Positions 29,530-39,168 are shown, counted from the first letter of the stretch. The stretch is DNA of 64,000 nucleotides from Caldinitratiruptor microaerophilus (GCF_025999835.1 NZ_AP025628.1:2542001-2606000), one strand, 5' to 3'. Translations and numbers: made by a program. The notes: generated by a model not told the origin, from the letters alone.

Positions 29530-31497
29530 CTAGACCGCCTCCCCTGCCGCCCGGCCGGGCGGGACCTGGCTGGCCGGCTGCCCCGGCAGGCTCGCCGGGG
29601 GCGCCAGGTCCTGGACCTTGAGGATCGTCTCGATCAGCGCCTCGCGCCCGTCCCGGTAGCGGACCCGGCTCTGCACCGGGATGTGCGTCCGCCCCTCGTA
29701 GAGCCCCTCGATGACCGGGGCGTACTTCTCGTGGATGAAGCCCCGGCGCAGCTTGCGGGTGCGGGTCAGCTCCTCGTCGTCGGCGTCCAGCTCCTTGTGC
29801 AGGATCACGAAGCGGCGCACCCGGGCGCTCGGGGGGAGCTCCTGGTTGATGCGCTCGACCTCGCTCCGGATGAGGGCCAGCACCTCGTCCTTCTGGGAGA
29901 GGTCCTGGTACGTCGTGTAGGCGATCCCCCGGGTCTCGGCCCAGTGGCCGACCGATTGCAGGTCGATGTTGATCATCGCCGTCACGAAGCTGCGCCCCTG
30001 GCCGAGCGCCACCGCCTCCTTGATGTAGGGCGAGAACTTCAGCTTGTTCTCCAGGAACTGCGGCGAGAACACGGAGCCGTCCGCCAGGCGCATCACGTCC
30101 TTGAGGCGGTCGATGACCACGAGGTGGCCCGAGTCCTCCTCGATGTACCCGGCGTCGCCGGTGTGCAGCCACCCGCCCTCGAGCGCCTTTTCGGTGGCTT
30201 CCGGGTTCTTGTAGTAGCCCTGGAAGACGGCGGGGCTCCGGAGCAGGATCTCGCCCTCGGGGCTGATCGCCATCTCGCCGCCGGGCAGGGGCTTGCCGAC
30301 CGTGTGGAAACGGATGTCGTCGTCCCGGTGCAGGACGGCGATGCCGACGATCTCCGTCTGGCCGTAGATCTGCTTCAGGTTCACGCCGAGGGCGTGGTAG
30401 AAGCGGAACACGTCCGGGCCCAGCGCCGCCCCGCCCGTGTAGGCCCGCTTCAGGCGCAGGAGGCCGAGGTGATCCTTGATGGCGGAGAAGACCAGGAACT
30501 CCCCGAGGGCACGGAGCACCCGGTCCTTCAGCGGAACCGCCCGGTGCTGGAAGCGGGCGTCGGCCACCCGGTACGCCACCGGCATGAAGCGGTGGAAGAG
30601 CCAGCGCTTGAGCGGGGAGGAGTCGGCGATCCGGACCTGCACCCGGGTGACGAGATCCTCCCAGATCCGGGGCGGGGAGAACATCACGTGGGGCCCGATC
30701 TCCCGCAGGTTCTCCTGCACCGTGTCCGGCTCCTCGGGGAAGTTCACCGTGAAGCCCACGGCGAGGTGCATGGCCACCGCCGTCATCTGCTCGCCGATCC
30801 AGGCGAGGGGCAGGAAGGAGAGGAACTGGTCCTCCGGCTCCAGGGGGTCGACCTCCTGGATCCGGTCCCCCATGCTGATCAGGTTGCGGTGGCTGAGCAT
30901 CGCCCCCTTCGGCGCGCCGGTGGTGCCGGAGGTGTAGCAGACGATGGCCGTGTCCTCGCCCCGGGTGGCGGCCACGAGTTCCTCGAAGAGCCCGGGGTGG
31001 CGGCGGCCGTACTGGCGCCCCGCCTCCTCTACGTCCGGGAAGTAGGCGAGCCACGGGTCGCGGTACCCCCTCAGGCCCTTCGGGTCGTAGTAGATCACCC
31101 GCTTGACCTTCGGGAGCCGGTCCCGGACCTCGAGGATCTTGTCGACCTGCTCCTGGTCCTCCACCACGACGATGGTCGCGTCGGCGTGGTCCACCACGTA
31201 GGCGACCTCGTGGGCGAGGGAGTCCTGGTACACCCCCACCGACGCCCCCCCGGCGGACTGGGCGGCCAGCTCGGCGATGACCCACTCGGGCCGGTTGTCG
31301 CCGACGATGGCCACCCGCTCGCCCCGCTCGAAGCCCAGCGAGAGAAGGCCGAGGCAGAAGTCGCGCACCCGGTCCCGGTACCCGGCCCACGTGATCTCCT
31401 GCCAGATCCCGTAGTCCTTCTCCCGCAGCGCCACCCGGCGGTCGCCGTGGCGGGCCGCCATGGCCACCAGGCGCTTCGGAAGCGTGTCCAGGTCCAT
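29530..31497 (-). CDS. AMP-forming long-chain acyl-CoA synthetase (FadD15-like)
   Basis: 655 aa. AMP-binding motif CYTSGTTGAPKGAMLSHRN; motif QIYGQTEIVG; hinge HTGDAGYIEEDSGHLVVIDR; and a C-terminal catalytic region with LKDVMRLADGSVFSPQFLE. These features match the long form of AMP-dependent fatty-acyl-CoA synthetases. Embedded between livG and livH, so the substrate is probably imported by that ABC system and activated here with CoA. A small number of Firmicute and deltaproteobacterial liv/paaK clusters carry the same gene; the true acid is unknown. Confidence 0.9.
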   Translation of the reverse strand: MDLDTLPKRLVAMAARHGDRRVALREKDYGIWQEITWAGYRDRVRDFCLGLLSLGFERGERVAIVGDNRPEWVIAELAAQSAGGASVGVYQDSLAHEVAYVVDHADATIVVVEDQEQVDKILEVRDRLPKVKRVIYYDPKGLRGYRDPWLAYFPDVEEAGRQYGRRHPGLFEELVAATRGEDTAIVCYTSGTTGAPKGAMLSHRNLISMGDRIQEVDPLEPEDQFLSFLPLAWIGEQMTAVAMHLAVGFTVNFPEEPDTVQENLREIGPHVMFSPPRIWEDLVTRVQVRIADSSPLKRWLFHRFMPVAYRVADARFQHRAVPLKDRVLRALGEFLVFSAIKDHLGLLRLKRAYTGGAALGPDVFRFYHALGVNLKQIYGQTEIVGIAVLHRDDDIRFHTVGKPLPGGEMAISPEGEILLRSPAVFQGYYKNPEATEKALEGGWLHTGDAGYIEEDSGHLVVIDRLKDVMRLADGSVFSPQFLENKLKFSPYIKEAVALGQGRSFVTAMINIDLQSVGHWAETRGIAYTTYQDLSQKDEVLALIRSEVERINQELPPSARVRRFVILHKELDADDEELTRTRKLRRGFIHEKYAPVIEGLYEGRTHIPVQSRVRYRDGREALIETILKVQDLAPPASLPGQPASQVPPGRAAGEAV

Positions 31498-31509
31498 CCG
31501 GCTCCCCCC

Positions 31510-32301
31510 TCACACCACCGCCAGGGATTCGTCTCCCAGGTACGCCCGGATGACGTCGGGATTGCGTCGGACCTCCTCGGGCGAGCCGCTGGCGATGAGC
31601 CGGCCGAAGTCGAGCACCGACACCCGGTCCGAGATGTCCATCACGACCCCCATGTCGTGCTCGACCAGCACGCAGGTCACGCCCCGCTCCTGGTTGATCT
31701 CGAGGATGAAGCGGACCATGTCTTCCTTCTCTTCCGTGTTCATCCCGGCCATCGGCTCGTCGAGCAGCAGCAGCCGGGGCTCGAGGGCCAGGGCCCGGCC
31801 CAGCTCGACCCGCTTCTGCAGCCCGTAGGGCAGCATCCCGACGGGCTTCTTGCGGATGTGGGCGATCTCCAGGAAGTCGATGATCTCCTCGACCGCCCGC
31901 CGGTGCTCGATCTCCTCCCGCAGGGCCGGGCCCCAGAAGAGGCCGCAGGCCAGGAGCCCCGACCGCATCCGGACGTGCCGGCCGAGCATGAGGTTGTCGA
32001 GCACCGTCATGTGCTTGAACAGGGCGATGTTCTGGAAGGTCCGGGCGATGCCGAGCTCGGCCCGGCGGGGCGGCGGCAGCCGGGTGATGTCCTCCCCCGC
32101 CAGCGTGATGCGCCCCGACGTGGGGACGTAGCGGCCGCTGATGCAGTTGATCAGCGTGGTCTTCCCGGCCCCGTTCGGGCCGATCACGGCGTGGATCTCG
32201 CCCGCCCGGACGTCGAGGCTCACCCCGCCGAGCGCGACCACGCCGCCGAAGCGGATGCCGACGTCCTCCACGCCGAGGAGGCGCCCTGCCCCGTCCGCCA
32301 C
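31510..32301 (-). CDS. livG: Branched-chain-type ABC transporter ATP-binding protein LivG
   Basis: 263 aa from a GTG at 32301, seven bases from AGGAGGG. Walker A GPNGAGKTTLINCISG, Walker B LLLLDEPMAGMN, and the LivG-type extended loop MRSGLLACGLFWGPALREE. The usual ABC signature LSGGxQ is replaced by LPYGLQKRVELGRAL, the normal LivG form. Its start lies 14 bases before the end of the upstream paaK1, without overlap into another transporter. Partner of LivF. Confidence 0.93.
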   Translation of the reverse strand: MADGAGRLLGVEDVGIRFGGVVALGGVSLDVRAGEIHAVIGPNGAGKTTLINCISGRYVPTSGRITLAGEDITRLPPPRRAELGIARTFQNIALFKHMTVLDNLMLGRHVRMRSGLLACGLFWGPALREEIEHRRAVEEIIDFLEIAHIRKKPVGMLPYGLQKRVELGRALALEPRLLLLDEPMAGMNTEEKEDMVRFILEINQERGVTCVLVEHDMGVVMDISDRVSVLDFGRLIASGSPEEVRRNPDVIRAYLGDESLAVV

Positions 32302-32314
32302 CTCGCTTCCCTCC

Positions 32315-33664
32315 TCACCACCCGGGGATCGCCCCGGGGACCGTCTGGGCCGCACCCGGCCCGACCGCCCGCAGGTCCTGGACCCGCCGGCTCTGGCGCA
32401 TCGTCCGCTCGAGCGACCCGTACCGCACCACCCGCACCTCGGCCACCAGCCGCAGCTCGTCCCGGAGGTGGCGCTGCAGCCGCTCGGCCAGCTGCGGACC
32501 CTCCCACAGGGCCTGCGGGGCGGTCTCGACCACGAGCGTGCAGCGGTCGACCAGGGTCGCGGGGTCGCGCTCCAGGACGAGGCGGTACTCCTCGCCCAGC
32601 TCCGGGTACTCGTGCAGGATCCGCTCGAGCTCCGCCGGGTAGAACTTGGCCCCGCGGAAGATGACCAGCTGGTCGCTGCGCCCCAGCACCCCGCCCGGGG
32701 ACCGCAGCAGGGTGCGCCCGCAGGCGCACGGCTCGTCGGTCCAGGTGGCGTAGTCGTTGGTCCAGTACCGCAGGAGGGGCAGGGCATCCCGGGTCAGGTC
32801 GGTGAAGACCAGGATGCCGACCTCCCCGGGCCGCACCGGCTCGAGTGTCCGGGGGTGGATGATCTCGACCAGGTGGTGGTCCTCCGGCCAGTGCAGACCC
32901 GCCTTGGCCTCGCACTCGGCCGCCATGATCGGGGTCACCTCGGACAGGCCGTACAGATCGTACGCATCGAGCCCCAGCGCCCGCTCCAGGCGCTGGCGGG
33001 TGCTCGGATGCTCCACCCCGGGCTCGGCGGCGAAGATGCCGACCTCGAGGCCCAGGTCGGCCGGCCCGAGCCCCCGCTCCCGGATCTGCTCGGCCAGGTA
33101 CAGGCCCTGGGAGGGCGTCGTCAGGAGGACCCGGGGCGCCCAGTTCACCAGGTACTCGATCTGGCGCCGGAGGGAGTCGGTGCCGATCGGGATGACCACC
33201 ATGCCCGCGGCCGTCGCGCCGTAGTGAGCGGCCAGTCCGCCCACCCACAGGCCGTAACCGAGCGCGTTGTGGATGAGGTCCCCCGGGCGAGCGCCGGCGC
33301 TGTACAGGGCCCGGGCGGCCATGTCCGTGATCCGGGCCACGTCGGCCTTCGACCACACCATGTACAGGGGTACCTCGCCGGAGGACGGGTGGATCTCGAC
33401 CCAGCGCTCCCGGGGGGGTACCAGGTGGTCGCCCAGGGGCGGGCTCCGGCGCTGCATCTCGAGGAGGTCCTGCCGGGTCGTGAACGGCAGGCGGCGGATG
33501 TCATCCAGGCTGCGGATGTCCCGGGGGCTCACCCCCGCCGCGTCCATGCGCTGCCGGTAGAAGGGCGAGTGCCTGTAGAGCCGGCTCACCTGGCGGCGGA
33601 GGCGCTCCAGCTGCAACGCCCGGAGCCGGTCCCGGGGCATCGCCTCGACATCCGGTCGGAGCAC
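32315..33664 (-). CDS. Phenylacetate-CoA ligase-like enzyme (PaaK1)
   Basis: 449 aa from a GTG at 33664, six bases from GGGGGGAG; this gives the family N-terminus EAMPRDRLRALQLERLRRQV. YRHSPFYRQRMDAAGVSPRDI, DLYGLSEVTPIMAAEC, LLRYWTNDYATW with EPCACGRTLLR, and FRGAKFYPAELERIL are PaaK features. The phosphate loop is HPSSGEVPLYMVW, close to the SSGTTG type but degenerate (SSGEVP). It probably activates an aromatic or similar acid to its CoA thioester. First gene of the cluster, 44 bases after a sigma-54 promoter. Confidence 0.88.
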   Translation of the reverse strand: MLRPDVEAMPRDRLRALQLERLRRQVSRLYRHSPFYRQRMDAAGVSPRDIRSLDDIRRLPFTTRQDLLEMQRRSPPLGDHLVPPRERWVEIHPSSGEVPLYMVWSKADVARITDMAARALYSAGARPGDLIHNALGYGLWVGGLAAHYGATAAGMVVIPIGTDSLRRQIEYLVNWAPRVLLTTPSQGLYLAEQIRERGLGPADLGLEVGIFAAEPGVEHPSTRQRLERALGLDAYDLYGLSEVTPIMAAECEAKAGLHWPEDHHLVEIIHPRTLEPVRPGEVGILVFTDLTRDALPLLRYWTNDYATWTDEPCACGRTLLRSPGGVLGRSDQLVIFRGAKFYPAELERILHEYPELGEEYRLVLERDPATLVDRCTLVVETAPQALWEGPQLAERLQRHLRDELRLVAEVRVVRYGSLERTMRQSRRVQDLRAVGPGAAQTVPGAIPGW

Positions 33665-33707
33665 GGGCCCCTCCCCCCGCGGTTCTTTCTTTGCTTCGAT
33701 TCCATTT

Positions 33708-33723
33708 GGCAAGAATCGTGCCA
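33708..33723 (-). promoter_or_regulatory. Sigma-54 (-24/-12) promoter of the paaK1-liv-acs-paaK2 operon
   Basis: Minus strand reads TGGCACG-ATTC-TTGCC. The GG and GC dinucleotides are separated by the canonical 10 bases; TGGCACG matches consensus perfectly and TTGCC differs only in the last base. It lies 44 bases upstream of the paaK1 start. A gene for a sigma-54 activator is divergent at 34000. I see nothing else resembling this element at an operon head in the window. Confidence 0.85.
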
Positions 33724-33834
33724 GGACCAGGGGAACGCCATCGCAGACCCCGCGGGTCCGGCCGGGAACTGGTGGAGGGCGCGCCGGTGCGGGTGGCAGG
33801 ATGGCTCCCCGGGCGCGCGGCGCCGCCGTGGACC

Positions 33835-33852
33835 CTATGCACGCGCACATAG
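33835..33852. promoter_or_regulatory. Candidate enhancer site 1: CTATG-N8-CATAG
   Basis: An 18-base palindrome with five-base arms, centred about 120 bases upstream of the -24 element. It matches site 2 in both arms and spacing. A likely binding site for the divergent enhancer-binding protein. Confidence 0.55.
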
Positions 33853-33923
33853 CCCCGGCGCCGTGCGGGCCGGGGCAGATCGTCTGCATAGAACCGCTGC
33901 ACGCAAAGGAGGATTTGTTCCGC

Positions 33924-33953
33924 CTATGACGAACTGCATAGCAACCCATGCAG
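33924..33953. promoter_or_regulatory. Candidate enhancer site 2: CTATG-N8-CATAG overlapped by CTGCAT-N8-ATGCAG
   Basis: CTATG-N8-CATAG at 33924-33941, exactly the architecture of site 1, 89 bases away. CTGCAT (33934-33939) and ATGCAG (33948-33953) form a second overlapping palindrome. A further half site CTGCATAG lies at 33884-33891. Region 33665-33978 holds no gene: only the promoter, these sites and the activator's ribosome site. Confidence 0.55.
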
Positions 33954-33999
33954 ATCGGCATGGCAGGGGGGAGCCCACCTGAACCGGGCGCTTCTCTTC

Positions 34000-35394
34000 G
34001 TGAAGGCGCTGGTGGAAGCGCTGCCCGACGGGGCCATCGTGGTCGACCCGGGCGGCCGGGTGGTGGCGGTCAACGAGCAGGCCGCGGCGCTCTGCGGGCT
34101 ACCGGCCGCCGCCATGGAGGGCCGTGGGCTGGGGGAGCTCGCCGGCCTCGCGCGGTGGATGCCCCCCTCGCTCGGGCTGGCCCTGGAAGGCGAGGAGCGC
34201 CGCAGCTTCATCCAGGAGGTCGAGGGGCGACGGGTGGTCGCCAGCGCCATCCCGCTGCGCGCGCCGGACGGGCGCCGGCTCGGGGTGCTGGGGCTCCTCC
34301 GGGACATCACCGAGCTGGACCGGCTCCAGCGCACCGTCGAGCGCCTGCAGCACACGCAGGAGCGGTACAAGGACGAGCTGCAGGGCCTGCGCCACTCCTG
34401 GGCCGAGCGGGACGAGGTGGTGGCCGTCTCGGCCCCCATGCGGCGCGTGCTCGATCTGGTCGAGCGGGTCGCCCGGGTGGACTCCACGGTGCTCCTCCTG
34501 GGCGAGTCGGGATCGGGCAAGGGCGTGATCGCCCGGCTCCTCCACCGCCTCAGCCCGCGGGCACAGGGGCCGTTCGTCAAGGTGGACTGCGCCTCGATCC
34601 CCGAATCCCTGATGGAGTCGGAGCTGTTCGGCTACGAGTCGGGCGCCTTCACCGGGGCACGGCGGGCCGGCAAGGAAGGGCTGATCGAGCAGGCGCAGGG
34701 TGGCACCCTGTTCCTCGACGAGATCGGCGAACTGCCGCCAGGCCTCCAGGCCAAGCTCCTGCAGGTCATCCAGGAGCGCCGGTTCACCCGGGTGGGCGGG
34801 GTGCGGCCCGTGGAGGTGGACGTCCGCATCCTCGCCGGCACCCACCGGGATCTCCAGGAGATGGTGCGCCAGGGGCAGTTCCGCCCCGACCTGTACTACC
34901 GCCTCCACGTGGTGCCGGTGACCATCCCGCCCCTGCGGGACCGCCCCGAGGACATCCCGGTGCTCGCGCGCCACTTCCTCGACCGTTTCCGCGTCCGCTA
35001 CGGCGTCGAGCGCCACTTGCACCCCGAGGTCGTCGAGGCCTTCCTCCGGTACAGCTGGCCCGGCAACGTGCGCGAGCTGGAGAACATGATCGAGCGGCTC
35101 GTGGTGACCGCCGAGGGGCCCGTGATCCGGCTCTCCGACCTCCCGCCGGCACTCTGGGGCGGCGCCCGCGGCGCCGTCCCGCGGGTGGAGGTGCACGGCA
35201 TCATGCCGCTCAAGGAGGCGCTGGAGGAGGTCGAGCGGCAGCTGCTCACCCAGGCCCTGCGCCTGTACGGGAGCACCACCCGGGTCGGCGAGGCCCTCGG
35301 GATCCACCAGAGCACGGCGGTGCGGAAGCTGCAGAAGCTGCGGCTGCGCGGCGCCGGCCCGCCCGCCGTACCGGCACAGGAGCGGAGCGGGTGA
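34000..35394 (+). CDS. Sigma-54-dependent transcriptional activator with PAS sensor
   Basis: 464 aa from a GTG at 34000. The best ribosome site (GGGGGGAG at 33966-33973) instead suits an in-frame CTG at 33979, giving 471 aa. PAS domain at about residues 3-110, a short coiled coil ([18 protein letters not shown]), then the AAA+ domain with Walker A GESGSGKG (168-175), the sigma-54-contact loop GAFTGA (215-220) and Walker [13 protein letters not shown]-terminal Fis/TyrR-type helix-turn-helix has [20 protein letters not shown]. No phospho-receiver: the signal is probably a small ligand bound by PAS. Divergent from the liv/paaK operon, which it presumably activates. Confidence 0.93.
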   Translation: MKALVEALPDGAIVVDPGGRVVAVNEQAAALCGLPAAAMEGRGLGELAGLARWMPPSLGLALEGEERRSFIQEVEGRRVVASAIPLRAPDGRRLGVLGLLRDITELDRLQRTVERLQHTQERYKDELQGLRHSWAERDEVVAVSAPMRRVLDLVERVARVDSTVLLLGESGSGKGVIARLLHRLSPRAQGPFVKVDCASIPESLMESELFGYESGAFTGARRAGKEGLIEQAQGGTLFLDEIGELPPGLQAKLLQVIQERRFTRVGGVRPVEVDVRILAGTHRDLQEMVRQGQFRPDLYYRLHVVPVTIPPLRDRPEDIPVLARHFLDRFRVRYGVERHLHPEVVEAFLRYSWPGNVRELENMIERLVVTAEGPVIRLSDLPPALWGGARGAVPRVEVHGIMPLKEALEEVERQLLTQALRLYGSTTRVGEALGIHQSTAVRKLQKLRLRGAGPPAVPAQERSG

Positions 35395-35400
35395 TCGCCC

Positions 35401-36096
35401 TCACTGGACGGCCCCGAGCAGGCGCAGGCCGCGGCTCAGCTTGCTCTCCCGTTCGGGGACGAGACGGGCTCCGGCGTCTTCGGCGGCCCGCGCCAGCAGC
35501 CGGCCGAGATGTTCCAGATCCGCCTCGGTTCCCGCCGGTGTGGCCTCCACCTCGACGTCGTGATACACCGGTTCGCCCGGAACCCGCTCGTAGCGGACAC
35601 GGTCGAGGGACAGGGTCGCCACCACGAGCGCTCCCCGGCGCACCTCCCGGCTGACCCGCTCGGTGGCGGCCACCAGCACGGGGAGGAGGGGTCCAGCCCG
35701 GTCGCCGGCGGCCAGGGCCGCCACCGGGATCCAGCCTTCGCCGGCAGGGAGTCCCGCCCTCTGTAGAGCCTCCCGCAAGCTCTCGGGTTCGAGCGGCGCC
35801 TCGTATTCCTCCCGGACACTCAGGCCGCTTTCCTGGCGCAGCGTGCGCTTCACCGTCACGAAGGGCCGGCCGCCGGCGTTCCGGATCCGGAAGGCGACGC
35901 GGCCCGCGCGCAGCCGGCCGCCGGCCGTGTCGTAGTACACGTCGCGGATCGAGACGGCCCGGGCCGGCCCCAGCGCGTACGCCGCCCCCAGGGCCGGCAG
36001 CCGGGCCAGGTATTCGAGCAGCGCGCCGGGACCGCCCGGACCGCCGCCGGCGACCGTGAGCTTGATCTCGCGCTCGGTGCTGCCCCCGGGCGTCAC
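35401..36096 (-). CDS. CYTH-domain protein (triphosphate tunnel metalloenzyme)
   Basis: 231 aa from a GTG at 36096 overlapping the hemW stop as GTGA. Begins STEREIKLTV, the EREIK/ExExK motif of CYTH enzymes. Further strand motifs: VYYDTAGGRLRAGRVAFRIRNAGG, VTVKR, VREEYEAPL, VEVEATPAG. The family hydrolyses inorganic or organic triphosphates, or makes cAMP, in the cytoplasm; the exact substrate is unclear. Translationally coupled to hemW. It ends six bases from the oppositely oriented activator gene, with no terminator between. Confidence 0.85.
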   Translation of the reverse strand: MTPGGSTEREIKLTVAGGGPGGPGALLEYLARLPALGAAYALGPARAVSIRDVYYDTAGGRLRAGRVAFRIRNAGGRPFVTVKRTLRQESGLSVREEYEAPLEPESLREALQRAGLPAGEGWIPVAALAAGDRAGPLLPVLVAATERVSREVRRGALVVATLSLDRVRYERVPGEPVYHDVEVEATPAGTEADLEHLGRLLARAAEDAGARLVPERESKLSRGLRLLGAVQ

Positions 36097-37280
36097 GGCA
36101 GGAACTCCGCCCAGACCCGGTTGCCCAGGCGCAGGCCGCGGGGGGTGAGGCGCCAGCGCCCACCGGCACGGGCCATGAGGCCGGCCCGCTCCAGCCGGCC
36201 GAGCACGGTGCCGTACACCTCGGCCAGGCTGCGGCCGAAGCGGCGAAGGAAGCGCTCCTCCTCCACGCCGTCCGTGAGCCGGAGGCCGAGGATCATGGTC
36301 TCGGCCATCTGTACGGGCAGGTCGAGCGCCTCGCCGCCCTCTTCCGCGGTCCCCCGCTCCCGGACGGCCTGCCGGTAGGCCGCCGGAAGCCGGACGTTCC
36401 AGAAGCGGCGACCGCCCAGGTACGAGTGGGCGCCGGCGCCCAGGCCAAGGTACTCCTCGTTTCGCCAGTACACCAGGTTGTGCCGGCACCGGTACCCGGG
36501 CCGGGCGTAGTTCGAGACCTCGTACCGCTCGTAACCGTGGGCGGCCAGGAAGGACCCGGCCAGGCGGTCCATGGCCTCTTCCTCTTCTTCAGGAGGGAGC
36601 GAGAGCCGGCCGGCCTCGTACAGGGCGTGGAAGGCGGTCCCTTCCTCCACGATGAGGCTGTACGCGGAGACGTGCTCCGGGCCCTGCGCCACGGCCCACT
36701 CGAGGGTCTCCCGGAACTGGTCGGTGGTCTGTCCGGGCAGGCCGTACATGAGGTCGAGGTTCAGGTTGCGGAAGCCGGCGAGGCGCGCCAGCCGCACGGC
36801 CTCCTCCGCCTCCCGGGCGGTGTGGACCCGGCCGAGGCGGCGGAGCAGGTCGTCCTGGACCGCCTGCACGCCGAGGCTGATCCGGTTGGCCCCGGCCTCC
36901 CGCGCGGCGGCGAGCTTCTCCCCTTCGACGTCGACGCTGCCGGGGTTCGCCTCGACGGTGAACTCGGCGTCCGGGGCGACCGGGAAGAGCTCGCGGACCC
37001 GCCGGACGACGCGGGCGAGCAGGTCGGCGTCGAGCTGGGTCGGCGTGCCCCCGCCGACGAAGACGGTGGGGACGACCGGGTCGCCGGCGGGGAAGCCCGG
37101 CGCGGGCGCGGGCAGGCGGCCGGAGGCGAACCGGCGCGCCCAGTGCTCCATCTCCCGCTCGAGGGCCGCCACGTACGCCTCGTGCTCGGCGCGGGCAGTC
37201 CCCGCGTGGGAGTTGAAGTCGCAGTACAGACACTTGCGGGGGCAGTACGGGATGTGAACGTAGAGGGCGATGGGCCGCAC
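36093..37280 (-). CDS. hemW: Radical SAM heme chaperone HemW
   Basis: 395 aa. Starts MRPIALYVHIPYCPRKCLYC: C13, C17 and C20 are the radical-SAM cluster ligands, and F22 follows in the CxF position. The fourth cysteine of HemN-type oxygen-independent coproporphyrinogen oxidases is not evident, pointing to HemW rather than HemN. Motif VFVGGGTPTQL and the C-terminal HemN_C domain (RWRLTPRGLRLGN) are present. It inserts heme into proteins in known cases. It follows lepA by 37 bases, as in Bacillus. Confidence 0.92.
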   Translation of the reverse strand: MRPIALYVHIPYCPRKCLYCDFNSHAGTARAEHEAYVAALEREMEHWARRFASGRLPAPAPGFPAGDPVVPTVFVGGGTPTQLDADLLARVVRRVRELFPVAPDAEFTVEANPGSVDVEGEKLAAAREAGANRISLGVQAVQDDLLRRLGRVHTAREAEEAVRLARLAGFRNLNLDLMYGLPGQTTDQFRETLEWAVAQGPEHVSAYSLIVEEGTAFHALYEAGRLSLPPEEEEEAMDRLAGSFLAAHGYERYEVSNYARPGYRCRHNLVYWRNEEYLGLGAGAHSYLGGRRFWNVRLPAAYRQAVRERGTAEEGGEALDLPVQMAETMILGLRLTDGVEEERFLRRFGRSLAEVYGTVLGRLERAGLMARAGGRWRLTPRGLRLGNRVWAEFLP

Positions 37281-37317
37281 GGTCCTCCCCCCTTCCCCGC
37301 CCCGGCGGGCGCGCGGG

Positions 37318-39126
37318 TCACTCGCCGTCGTCCGTGCGCAGGACGGCCATGAACGCCTCCTGGGGGATCTCCACGGAACCGATCTGCTTCAGGCGCTTCT
37401 TGCCTTCCTTCTGCTTCTCGAGGAGCTTGCGCTTGCGGGTGACGTCGCCGCCGTAACACTTGGCCAGGACGTCCTTGCGCAGGGCCCGGACGGTCTCCCG
37501 GGCGATGATCCGGCTTCCGATCGCAGCCTGGATCGGCACCTCGAACTGCTGGCGCGGGATCAGCTCGCGCAGCTTCTGGACGAGCGCGCGGCCGCGGCGC
37601 TCCGCCTTGTCCCGGTGGACGATGACCGAGAGCGCGTCCACCGGCTCGCCGTTCACGAGGATGTCCATCTTGACCAGCCTGGACTCCACGTACCCCTCGA
37701 ACTCGTAGTCGAGGGAGGCGTACCCGCGGCTGCGGGTCTTCAGCTGGTCGAAGAAGTCGTACATGATCTCCGCCAGCGGCAGCCGGTACGTGAGGAGCAC
37801 CCGCTTCTCGCCGACGTATTCCATGTTCAGGAAGGTTCCCCGCCGGTCCTGGCACAGCTCCATGAGGGGCCCGACGTACTCGGCCGGGGTGACGATCTGC
37901 GCCCGCACCACCGGTTCCTCGATGCGGTCGATGGTCGTGGGCGGCGGCAGCCTGGCCGGGTTCTCCACCATCTCCACGCTGCCGTCCGTCTTGACCACCC
38001 GGTACACCACGCCGGGGGCCGTGGCGATGAGGTTCAGCCCGAACTCCCGCTCCAGGCGCTCCTGGACGACGTCCATGTGCAGCAGGCCGAGGAACCCGCA
38101 CCGGAAGCCGAAGCCGAGGGCCTCGGACGTCTCTGGCTCGTACCGCAGGGCGGCGTCGTTCAGCTGGAGCTTGGCCAGGGCATCCCGGAGCTGGTCGTAG
38201 TCGGCCGAGTCCACGGGGTAGAGGCCCGTGAAGACCATGGGAGTCGCCGGGCGGAAGCCGGGCACCGGCTCGGCGGCCGGGCGGTCGGCCCCGGTGATCG
38301 TGTCGCCGACTCGGACGTCGCGGACGTCCTTGATCGCCGCCGCCAGGGCCCCCACCTCGCCGGGCCCCAGGGCGTCGATCGGCGTGAGGCGGGGCCGGAA
38401 GACATAGAGCTCGTCGACCTGGAACTCCTTGCCGCCGCCCATCATCCGGATTCGGTCGCCCACCCGGAGGGTGCCGTCGAAGATCCGGAAGTGCACCACG
38501 ACGCCCTTGTACGGATCGTAGAAGGAGTCGTAGATGAGGGCCTTGAGGGGCGCGGCGGGATCGCCGGAGGGGGGCGGGATCAGCGTCACGATCGCCTCGA
38601 GGATGTCCCGGGTGCCGATCCCCTCCTTCGCCGAGGCCAGGATGGCGTAGGAGGCGTCGAGGCCGATCGTCTCCTCGATCTCGCGGCGGACCCGCTCGGG
38701 GTCAGCCCCCGGCAGGTCGATCTTGTTGATGATCGGGATGATCTCCAGGTTCTGCTCGAGCGCCATGTGGACGTTGGCCAGGGTCTGGGCCTCGATGCCC
38801 TGGGACGCGTCCACGACCAGGAGCGCCCCCTCGCAGGCCTTGAGCGCCCGGCTCACCTCGTAGGTGAAGTCGACGTGCCCGGGCGTGTCGATCAGGTTGA
38901 GGATGTACGTCTGACCGTCGTCGGCGCGGTACTCCATGCGCACCGACTGCGCCTTGATCGTGATCCCCCGCTCCCGCTCGAGCTCCATGGTGTCGAGGAC
39001 CTGCTCCCGCATCTCACGGCGGGACAGCGTCCCGGTGTACTCGATCAGCCGGTCGGCGAGGGTGCTCTTCCCGTGGTCGATGTGGGCGATGATGGAGAAG
39101 TTCCGGATCCGTTCCTGGTCCACCAT
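37318..39126 (-). CDS. lepA: Elongation factor 4 (LepA)
   Basis: 602 aa from the ATG at 39126, which gives the classic start [20 protein letters not shown]; an earlier in-frame start would add 24 unconserved residues. GTPase motifs [16 protein letters not shown] and NKID are all present, then EF-G-like domains and the LepA C-terminal domain ([22 protein letters not shown] in reduced form: [17 protein letters not shown]). A ribosomal GTPase that back-translocates stalled ribosomes. Driven by an extended -10 promoter just upstream. Confidence 0.98.
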   Translation of the reverse strand: MVDQERIRNFSIIAHIDHGKSTLADRLIEYTGTLSRREMREQVLDTMELERERGITIKAQSVRMEYRADDGQTYILNLIDTPGHVDFTYEVSRALKACEGALLVVDASQGIEAQTLANVHMALEQNLEIIPIINKIDLPGADPERVRREIEETIGLDASYAILASAKEGIGTRDILEAIVTLIPPPSGDPAAPLKALIYDSFYDPYKGVVVHFRIFDGTLRVGDRIRMMGGGKEFQVDELYVFRPRLTPIDALGPGEVGALAAAIKDVRDVRVGDTITGADRPAAEPVPGFRPATPMVFTGLYPVDSADYDQLRDALAKLQLNDAALRYEPETSEALGFGFRCGFLGLLHMDVVQERLEREFGLNLIATAPGVVYRVVKTDGSVEMVENPARLPPPTTIDRIEEPVVRAQIVTPAEYVGPLMELCQDRRGTFLNMEYVGEKRVLLTYRLPLAEIMYDFFDQLKTRSRGYASLDYEFEGYVESRLVKMDILVNGEPVDALSVIVHRDKAERRGRALVQKLRELIPRQQFEVPIQAAIGSRIIARETVRALRKDVLAKCYGGDVTRKRKLLEKQKEGKKRLKQIGSVEIPQEAFMAVLRTDDGE

Positions 39127-39168
39127 GGGCTGCGCACCGGCCTCCCGGGCGTTCCTCGGGTCCGCGTT

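Noticed and set aside
29095-32664. A 1189-codon plus-strand open frame opposite livH, the acyl-CoA synthetase and livG
   Set aside because: It spans three genes with clear family motifs; the translated frame is low-complexity.
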